Shown here: piece by piece, positions 41,528 to 47,035 of the stretch
How positions within the stretch are numbered: the stretch's first letter is position 1
Layout of the letters: each line of letters opens with the position of its first letter
DNA from: JAWABC01 sp043810595
GTDB lineage: Archaea > Nanobdellota > Nanobdellia > SCGC-AAA011-G17 > VGLX01
NCBI GenBank assembly: GCA_043810595.1
Contig: JBDRNX010000022.1
Span: 1-47,035, forward strand
DNA: 47,035 nucleotides
Reading direction: 5' to 3'
Position numbers and translations under genes: made by a program
The notes under the pieces: model-generated
Databases searched by the model: none
What the model saw: only the letters and a program-made list of their open reading frames with translations
Told to the model about the DNA's origin: nothing

Positions 41528-41629
41528 GATACCACCTCTTTTAACAAATATATGATGAAAAGGTTATTTAAAAATATTTGTGTTGAAAACAAAAAGATAT
41601 TTAAAAGAAGAAATCATAAAAAATAATCG

Positions 41630-42205
41630 ATGGAAAAAAAGGGTGAAAAACTAGACCTAAAAAAAGAGGAAAGAAAACCAGACGAACTCATAATAAGGGA
41701 AGGCAACATAAGCCTGATACTGGACTCTTACGACGACATATTCTCAGACTTCGACCCCAGGCCTTACGAACAGAAATCACTATCAGACGACTTCCTGGCA
41801 GAATGCAAAAGAGCAGCCGAAGACAAGAAAACCGAGGTAGAGCTGAGAGTGCTCATACCACAAAACAAAAGAAACCTGGATTCTGAATCAAAAATAAAGA
41901 AAAGGCTGAGAAACCACTTCCAGAGCCACTACAAACAAAAGCAAGAAGAAAAGAAAAGAATAAGAAAAAAAGGAATCGCGTGGGCGTTCACAGGAGCAAT
42001 ACTCATACTGATGGCAACACTACTGTACACACAAACCTACAGGGGATTCATATTCATCTTATTGTTCACGCTCTTCGAACCGGCAGGATGGTTCACCATA
42101 TGGAACGGGCTTGAAAAAATATTCATAGAATCAAGGGAAAAAGTAAAGTATTACAAATTCTACAGGATAATGTCAAAAACAAAAGTAAACTTCTACGGCT
42201 ACTAA
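41630..42205 (+). CDS. Hypothetical membrane protein with long soluble N-terminus
   Basis: The 191-residue protein starts 27 nt after a TATA box (about 41598-41608). Residues 1-110 are charged and soluble, with the recognisable motif SYDDIFSDFDPRPYEQKSLSDDFLAECK (about 33-60), then KTEVELRVLIPQNKRN. I have seen that sequence style in other conserved hypothetical proteins but do not know its role. Two adjacent helices follow at about 115-132 and 134-155, and a basic end. It is probably a membrane-anchored cytoplasmic protein. Confidence 0.6.
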   Translation: MEKKGEKLDLKKEERKPDELIIREGNISLILDSYDDIFSDFDPRPYEQKSLSDDFLAECKRAAEDKKTEVELRVLIPQNKRNLDSESKIKKRLRNHFQSHYKQKQEEKKRIRKKGIAWAFTGAILILMATLLYTQTYRGFIFILLFTLFEPAGWFTIWNGLEKIFIESREKVKYYKFYRIMSKTKVNFYGY

Positions 42206-42254
42206 AATATTAAACCAAAACTTTTAAAAAGGGAGTTTCAGAACAAAAAGGGAT

Positions 42255-42824
42255 ATGACCATAGGAAAGTACCTAGAGCAGGAATACAGAAATCCGGGCG
42301 AAGAACTAAAAAAGATATGGAGAGAAAGAATAATAGCCTGGAGAAAGGAACCAGCAGTCCTGAGAATAGAAAAACCCACGAGAATAGACAAGGCAAGAGC
42401 TCTAGGCTACAAAGCAAAACAGGGATACCTCATAGTGAGGGTTAAGCTAAAAAGAGGCGGAAGACTGAGAGAACAATTCAAAGGCGGAAGAAGGCCAAAA
42501 ACATCCAGAAGAAAAAAAATAGTAGGAAAAAGCTACAGGTGGATAGCAGAAGAAAGAGCATCAAAAAAATACAAAAACTGCGAAGTCCTGGGAAGTTATG
42601 AAATAGCAAAAGACGGAATACACTACTGGTTCGAAATCATACTAGCAGACAGGGAACAAGTTAGCAGATACGAGGGAATGCAATGGCTGAAAAACGCCAG
42701 GGGAAGAGCATTCAGGGGAATAACATCAGCAGCAAGAAAATCTCGCGGTTTGAGACATAAGGGCAAGGGAGCCGAAAAAATGAGACCCAGCCTAGCAGCA
42801 CACGGAAAACGTGGAAAAAACTAA
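42255..42824 (+). CDS. rpl15e: Large-subunit ribosomal protein eL15
   Basis: The 189-residue protein matches eL15 along its length: TIGKYLEQEYRNPGEELKKIWRERIIAWRKEPAVLRIEKPTRIDKARALGYKAKQGYLIVRVKLKRGGR at the N-terminal side, YRWIAEERASKKYKNCEVLGSYEIAKDG in the middle and RAFRGITSAARKSRGLRHKGKGAEKMRPS at the end. It is archaeal/eukaryal-specific and binds 23S rRNA. It stands apart from the main operon with its own TATA-like TTTTAAAA about 29 nt upstream. The stop interlocks with that of the convergent gene. Confidence 0.96.
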   Translation: MTIGKYLEQEYRNPGEELKKIWRERIIAWRKEPAVLRIEKPTRIDKARALGYKAKQGYLIVRVKLKRGGRLREQFKGGRRPKTSRRKKIVGKSYRWIAEERASKKYKNCEVLGSYEIAKDGIHYWFEIILADREQVSRYEGMQWLKNARGRAFRGITSAARKSRGLRHKGKGAEKMRPSLAAHGKRGKN

Positions 42825-43102
42825 AGCAACCTTCTCCTTCTAGAATAATAAATCTTAGGCTTAGCAAACAAAAACAAGACAAGAAGCAATATCAAAAACA
42901 AAACAATCAGACCAACAACCAAAACAATAGCAACAGAGCTAAGCAAGATAACAAAAAAACCTATAACAGGAAAGAAAAGGGAGATAACAACCCTTGTAAA
43001 CAAACCAATAACAGGCCGGTTCCTGTACCTTATGCTGCTCAGCCTAATAAAAACAAGCACAGCAATTACAAAAAATGCAGCCAACAAGAACCATTTCCAC
43101 AT
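42821..43102 (-). CDS. Small membrane protein with basic ends
   Basis: The 93-residue protein has hydrophobic segments at about 3-18, 37-54 and 55-81, broken by IRLSSIRYRNRPVIGLFTRVV, which is basic and would lie in the cytoplasm. The C-terminus (KPKIYYSRRRRLL) is very basic. It resembles small anchors but has no recognised family. A TATA-like TTATAAAA lies about 29 nt upstream. Its stop codon shares three bases with the eL15 stop. Confidence 0.5.
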   Translation of the reverse strand: MWKWFLLAAFFVIAVLVFIRLSSIRYRNRPVIGLFTRVVISLFFPVIGFFVILLSSVAIVLVVGLIVLFLILLLVLFLFAKPKIYYSRRRRLL

Positions 43103-43184
43103 AAAAACTATAATGGGAAATAATATTTTATAAAACTATCTTTTTTCAAAAAATATTTAAAGCACAGAATAAACAGAAAATAAC

Positions 43185-44963
43185 ATGAAAAAGGGGTTAA
43201 TGCTTATATTATTAATTCTATTAACAGCTATAAGCGTAAAAGCAATGACAGTAACCCTTGGAGGGCCAACAGGAACACAAACAACGAGTACCTTAAATTT
43301 CGGGTGCACGGCAAACGCAGCAGGGGAAGAGCTAAAGACCTTAGCACTCTACACCAACATAGCAGGAGTATTCCAACAAGTACAAACCAACTCAACTGCA
43401 GTAACAGAAGGGACTGAATACACATTCACAGAGACAGGCGTAGCAAACGGAAACTACGAATGGAACTGCGAAGCATCCAACGGAACAAACAGCGTATTTG
43501 CTTCATCGAACAACACATTCACGGTAAACGTGCCAACAAACAACGCCCCACTATACTCAGCCATACCAACACAAACTTGGCCAGAAACAGAATCAAAAAC
43601 CCTAAACCTGAACGACTACTTCTCAGATCCAGATGGTGACCCGTTAACATACACATCAAGCACACCAGCAAACATAGCAGTATCCATAACAGGAGCATCG
43701 GTAACCCTGACACCACAACACTGGCACGGAACCACAACCATAATATTCACGGCAAACGACGGCAAAGGGGGACAGAACAGCACAACAGCAACCCTAGAGG
43801 TAACACACGTAAACTGGCCACCGTACAACAAAACAGAATACATAGGCAACGAAACATGGACACAAAACCAAGAGAGAAGAATAGACCTGGATGACTTCTT
43901 CGCAGACTATGAGGGAGATACGCTAACGTACAGCGTAAGATTCTCATCAGGAGGAACACACCACATAAACATCACGATAGACAACTCAACAGCAGAGGCA
44001 ATAATGACGCCTGAAACGGACTGGAAAGGAATAGAAAGAGTGATATTCACGGCATACGATGGGCAAGGAGGAAGCCTAGATAGCAACGAAGTAACCCTCA
44101 TGGTAAAAGAAGGGGTAAAAATAAACCACCCACCAACCATAGGGAGTAGATCACCACTAATAAACCCCATACTCACGGTGGGGAACTCACAAAAATTCAC
44201 CATAGAACCAGAAGATGAAGATCTAGACGATTTAACAATAAGATGGTACATAGACAGTGAAGAACAAACAATATCGAGAAATAAAGAGAATTACACATTC
44301 TTGGCACTATCAGAAGGAACATACGACATACTTGTAACGGTAAGCGACGGAGAATTCTCAGAAAGCCAAAACTGGACAGTCAACGTACAAGGAATGGGAG
44401 GAACACCCCCCCAACAACCACAAATACCAGAAACACCAGCAGAACCCCCAAATGTTTGCGGAAACGGACAGGTAAATGCAGGAGAGACATGCTCAACATG
44501 CCCACAAGACGTCCCATGCCCTCTGGGTTATGAATGCAAGAACAACAAATGCACCAAGGAAGTAAAAAAATCAAACTTAAAGCTGATACTCATAATAGGA
44601 GGAAGCTTCGCAGTATTCGTAGCACTCACGCTACTCATATACAGATGGTACAAAAAAAGAACGTTGTTCGGGGGATGGAGACCAAAACACACAGGAGACA
44701 CAAAGAACGTGCAGCTAGCAGTAAAACCGAAACAGGAACAACAACCAGCACAAGTGGGGGGAAAGAGAGAAACAATCCCCAAATGGGACTCAAAGAAAAG
44801 AAGCGTGAACGAGATACTTCTAAAACACTACATAGAAAACAACCTCAAACGAGGAGAAACCATAGAAAAGATAAAGGAAAAACTTAAAAAGGTCGGATGG
44901 TCAGACGAAAAGGTAGACGAGGCCTACAAGGCAGCAGAGCTAGAAGAGACATTCAGAAAATAA
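43185..44963 (+). CDS. Surface protein: cadherin/Ig-like domains, anchor and UBA-like tail
   Basis: The 592-residue protein has a signal peptide (1-20), three Ig/cadherin-like domains (about 122-205, 207-308 and 313-398) with LNDYFSDPDGDPLTYT and LDDFFADYEGDTLTYSV motifs that bind calcium, and a Cys-rich stalk (VCGNGQVNAGETCSTCPQDVPC, about 423-444). A membrane helix follows at about 464-486. The cytoplasmic end (about 543-590) has NEILLKHYIENNLKRGETIEKIKEKLKKVGWSDEKVDEAYKAA, a three-helix UBA-like motif. Its stop overlaps the next start by one nucleotide (TAATG). A TATA box at about 43153-43161 drives it. Confidence 0.75.
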   Translation: MKKGLMLILLILLTAISVKAMTVTLGGPTGTQTTSTLNFGCTANAAGEELKTLALYTNIAGVFQQVQTNSTAVTEGTEYTFTETGVANGNYEWNCEASNGTNSVFASSNNTFTVNVPTNNAPLYSAIPTQTWPETESKTLNLNDYFSDPDGDPLTYTSSTPANIAVSITGASVTLTPQHWHGTTTIIFTANDGKGGQNSTTATLEVTHVNWPPYNKTEYIGNETWTQNQERRIDLDDFFADYEGDTLTYSVRFSSGGTHHINITIDNSTAEAIMTPETDWKGIERVIFTAYDGQGGSLDSNEVTLMVKEGVKINHPPTIGSRSPLINPILTVGNSQKFTIEPEDEDLDDLTIRWYIDSEEQTISRNKENYTFLALSEGTYDILVTVSDGEFSESQNWTVNVQGMGGTPPQQPQIPETPAEPPNVCGNGQVNAGETCSTCPQDVPCPLGYECKNNKCTKEVKKSNLKLILIIGGSFAVFVALTLLIYRWYKKRTLFGGWRPKHTGDTKNVQLAVKPKQEQQPAQVGGKRETIPKWDSKKRSVNEILLKHYIENNLKRGETIEKIKEKLKKVGWSDEKVDEAYKAAELEETFRK

Positions 44964-46012
44964 TGCTATCCGAAAACCAAATCAGGGAAATAAGAGAAAC
45001 TATTGAAAAGTCTGATAATCCACTGTACTTCTTTGACGACGACATAGACGGCCTGTGCTCATTCATACTACTGTACCAAAAATACCAGAAAGGAAAAGGC
45101 GTGCTAATAAAAAGCACACCCACACTCGATGTCGAATACCTCAGGAAAGTAGAAGAATACAACCCCGACCTCATAATAGTCCTTGACAAGCCGATGATAA
45201 GCCAAGAGTTCATAGACAAAGTGCAAGCACCGATATTATGGATAGACCACCACACACCAGTCGAAAGGGAGGGAATAAAACAATACATAAACCCCCGACT
45301 TAAAGAACCAGACATATACTTACCTACATCATCAATAGCTTATGAAATTGTAGGCGGAAACATGTGGATAGCATTCATAGGGACTGTAGGGGATTATGCC
45401 CTGCCTGCATTCACTGAAGAATTCAGAAAAAAATACCCCGACCTGATAGGCAAAGAAAAAGACATAGGGAGAATAGCATACGAGACACCCATAAAAAAAC
45501 TCATAAGAACATACAACTTCGTGCTGAAAGGGAAAACTTCAGAAGTAAAAAAATGCATATACATAATGACAAGAATAGAAGACCCATACGAACTGCTGAA
45601 TGGAGAGACAGCAAGAGCAAAATACGTGATAAAAAGAGCACAAAAAGTAGGAAAAGAGTATGATGAGCTGCTGGCCGAAGCCGAAGAACAAAAAGGAAAA
45701 GACGACTTTTTGGTGTTTACGTACCCAAGCAAAAAACTAAGCCTGACAGCCCTACTGTGCAACGAGCTCTCATACAAGCACCCAGAAAAAATAATAATCG
45801 TGGGAAGGGAAAAAGAAGGAGAAATAAGGATGGGACTGAGGGCAAAGAAAAAAAGAATTGACGAGGCACTGAAAAAAGCCCTAGTGGGCGTCAGGGGTTA
45901 CGGTGGGGGACACGAATTCGCATGCGGAGGCAACGTAGCAAAAGAAGACTTCCCTAAATTCATAGAACAGCTGGGAAAAGCTATTCAAGAACAACCCTTG
46001 CATCAACGATAA
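44963..46012 (+). CDS. DHH-family phosphoesterase (RecJ-like)
   Basis: The ATG at 44963 gives 349 residues; an earlier in-frame ATG lies inside the surface-protein gene and gives no family sequence. Motif I is DDDIDG (25-30), motif III WIDHHTP (94-100) with the namesake Asp-His-His, and the DHHA1-type GGGHEFACGG is near 314-323. These bind two metals for exonuclease or phosphodiesterase action. RecJ-like proteins in archaea act with the replisome (GAN) or degrade nanoRNA; I cannot tell which. The one-nucleotide overlap with the surface-protein gene is hard to explain functionally. The last 32 bp overlap the convergent gene. Confidence 0.85.
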   Translation: MLSENQIREIRETIEKSDNPLYFFDDDIDGLCSFILLYQKYQKGKGVLIKSTPTLDVEYLRKVEEYNPDLIIVLDKPMISQEFIDKVQAPILWIDHHTPVEREGIKQYINPRLKEPDIYLPTSSIAYEIVGGNMWIAFIGTVGDYALPAFTEEFRKKYPDLIGKEKDIGRIAYETPIKKLIRTYNFVLKGKTSEVKKCIYIMTRIEDPYELLNGETARAKYVIKRAQKVGKEYDELLAEAEEQKGKDDFLVFTYPSKKLSLTALLCNELSYKHPEKIIIVGREKEGEIRMGLRAKKKRIDEALKKALVGVRGYGGGHEFACGGNVAKEDFPKFIEQLGKAIQEQPLHQR

Positions 46013-46601
46013 CAGCCTGCTTCCTATTAACAACCAAGGGATTGACATCAAGCTCCAAGATTTCTGGATATTTCTTCGGAAGCCTTGAGACCTTCAACAA
46101 CAAACCCTTAACAGCATTCAAATTATACTTGCGACCACGAGCACCAGAAAGAACCTTAAAAGCCTTTGTTTCTTCTAACATGGAATTAACATCCTTCAGA
46201 GAAACAGGACAAACACGAAAAGAAACATCCTTAAGAACTTCTGTGTAAATACCGCCTGTGCCAAAGGCAAGAACGTGACCAAAACTAGGATCCTTCTTCA
46301 AACCAACCAAAAACCACTCACCCTGAATAAACTTCTGTATTAAGTAACCTTCCCCCCTTATGTGCTTCATAGCCCTGTAAGCCTGCTTCAACTCCTTCTC
46401 GCTTCGAATATCAACCCTGACAGCACCCTTCTCAGTCTTGTGAATTATCTTAGAAGAGAGAACCTTCAAGACCACCGGGAAACCAATCTTTTTAGCTTTG
46501 GAAATAATCTCCCTTTCATTCTTTGCGACAGCACGAGGGGTAACGTTAAGCCTGTTCCTAGCAAGAAAATCCTCAGCCTCCTTTTCCAACAAAACACGCA
46601 T
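45981..46601 (-). CDS. ADP-forming acyl-CoA synthetase, beta subunit
   Basis: The 206-residue protein matches the beta subunit of archaeal ADP-forming acetyl-CoA synthetase, an ATP-grasp fold chain that passes phosphate from the alpha subunit to ADP. FPVVLKVLSSKIIHKTEKGAVRVDI (about 41-65) includes the family histidine H54; GYLIQKFIQGEWFLVGLKKDPSFGHVLAFGTGGIYTEVLKDVSFRV is the ATP-grasp core, and ELDVNPLVV the end motif. The alpha subunit is not in the window. It would make ATP from acetyl-CoA. TATA at 46624-46631 is about 26 nt upstream, so it is leaderless. Confidence 0.9.
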   Translation of the reverse strand: MRVLLEKEAEDFLARNRLNVTPRAVAKNEREIISKAKKIGFPVVLKVLSSKIIHKTEKGAVRVDIRSEKELKQAYRAMKHIRGEGYLIQKFIQGEWFLVGLKKDPSFGHVLAFGTGGIYTEVLKDVSFRVCPVSLKDVNSMLEETKAFKVLSGARGRKYNLNAVKGLLLKVSRLPKKYPEILELDVNPLVVNRKQAVIVDARVVLE

Positions 46602-46623
46602 AGAATAAACATAACAAGGAAAG

Positions 46624-46631
46624 TTTATAAA
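46624..46631. promoter_or_regulatory. Palindromic TATA box shared by two divergent leaderless genes
   Basis: TTTATAAA is its own reverse complement. Its centre is about 26 nt from the acyl-CoA synthetase ATG on the minus strand and about 25 nt from the radical SAM ATG on the plus strand, so one TBP site could start both transcripts directly at the start codons. Confidence 0.6.
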
Positions 46632-46652
46632 TTTTGTTGGTAGGAAAAGATT

Positions 46653-47035
46653 ATGGACTTGGTAGAAAAAGCAAACAAAGTTTTCATGGAGAACTTTAAG
46701 CCAGAGACTTGGTTTGAAAGGGCAATATTCCTATCATGGTACTGCAGCAAGGGAGACTGCAAATTCTGCTACATGAGCATACAAAAACCGAGAATAAAAA
46801 ACCCTAAGCTGGCAAGGAGGAGGATAGAAGGCATAATCAGAGAAGCAGAAATATGCAAGAGACAAGGATGGAAAATCGAGTTTTTATCAGGAGGATATGA
46901 GAGCTATACAATTGAAGAGCTGGTAGGGATCACAAAAAAAATTTATGAAGTCACGGGACAGAAACAATGGCTCAACATAGGCGTTTTGAAAAAAGAAGAG
47001 ATGAAAAAATTCAAAGCTTACATTGAAGGAGTTGT
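46653..47035 (+). CDS. Radical SAM protein, N-terminal part (partial)
   Basis: The frame is open to the window end, giving 127 residues. SWYCSKGDCKFCYMS (about 29-43) supplies three cysteines at 32, 37 and 40 with spacing C-x4-C-x2-C instead of the classical C-x3-C-x2-C; the usual aromatic residue precedes the third Cys. A glycine-rich LSGGYESY (about 80-87) stands where S-adenosylmethionine is bound. The style is that of the BioB/HydE/PylB-like group. Substrate unknown because the rest is missing. Confidence 0.8.
   Translation, partial: MDLVEKANKVFMENFKPETWFERAIFLSWYCSKGDCKFCYMSIQKPRIKNPKLARRRIEGIIREAEICKRQGWKIEFLSGGYESYTIEELVGITKKIYEVTGQKQWLNIGVLKKEEMKKFKAYIEGV

Noticed and set aside
41219..41626. 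135-codon plus-strand frame over the small membrane protein
   Set aside because: It lies antisense to the gene at 41252-41527, which has a ribosome binding site, a TATA box and a hydrophobic helix. The plus frame has no such support and a low-complexity composition.

Overview
The window looks archaeal and most like a small-genome DPANN-type lineage (Woesearchaeota, Pacearchaeota, Aenigmarchaeota or relatives; I cannot place it more finely). The evidence is the uL3-to-prefoldin ribosomal operon with archaeal/eukaryal-only proteins (eS4, eL32, eL19, eL34, eL14, eL15), an archaeal histone, aIF1, the RNase P protein Rpp29, an NreA repair protein, a primase with PriS and PriL parts on one chain, and TATA boxes about 26 nt upstream of many start codons with no room for a leader. 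Coding is dense, Arg is mostly AGA/AGG and Ile mostly ATA.

Layout. 1-3040: the tail of a Cys-rich surface protein, a short PLP-fold aminotransferase-like protein coupled to an unknown protein, a small lipoprotein, a histone and an unknown protein. 3041-3366: promoter plus a leader with three perfect hairpins. 3367-18255: 29 tightly coupled genes, 25 for ribosomal proteins, translation factor or RNase P and four for SecY, a YidC-like DUF106 insertase, eL14 neighbour eL34 and prefoldin alpha (exact roles are given per gene). 18292-22282: fused primase, a duplicated membrane protein with different codon use, a solo Cas4-like nuclease and a COG2112-type kinase whose 3' end overlaps Cas4 by 62 bp. 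22335-28354: three exported proteins (toroid plus Cys-rich stalk; KKGQ pilin-like protein; predicted beta-solenoid) with small unknown genes. 28355-30489: a structured gap, a zinc-binding acidic protein, NreA and a small unknown protein. 30562-39047: a DUF2207 protein and a central carbon cluster (triosephosphate isomerase, tungsten GAP:ferredoxin oxidoreductase, FBP aldolase/phosphatase, phosphoglucose/phosphomannose isomerase, ROK sugar kinase). 39067-47035: small membrane proteins, a VKOR-like protein, a frameshifted deoxyribosyltransferase-like gene, a nucleotidyltransferase, eL15, a cadherin-like surface protein coupled to a DHH phosphoesterase, an ADP-forming acyl-CoA synthetase beta subunit and the start of a radical SAM gene.

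How it works together. The large operon couples ribosome synthesis, membrane insertion and chaperoning. The sugar cluster can run between glucose and 3-phosphoglycerate with ferredoxin as electron acceptor, with the bifunctional aldolase/phosphatase making the upper part run toward sugar; the acyl-CoA synthetase subunit fits a fermentative energy economy. Three genes (near 2612, 25375 and 40354) carry a single-base frame change at short homopolymers; these may be assembly errors, real mutations or, for two of them, programmed shifts. Two divergent gene pairs appear to share one TATA box that serves leaderless transcripts in both directions. I saw no CRISPR array, tRNA, rRNA, insertion sequence or replication origin.
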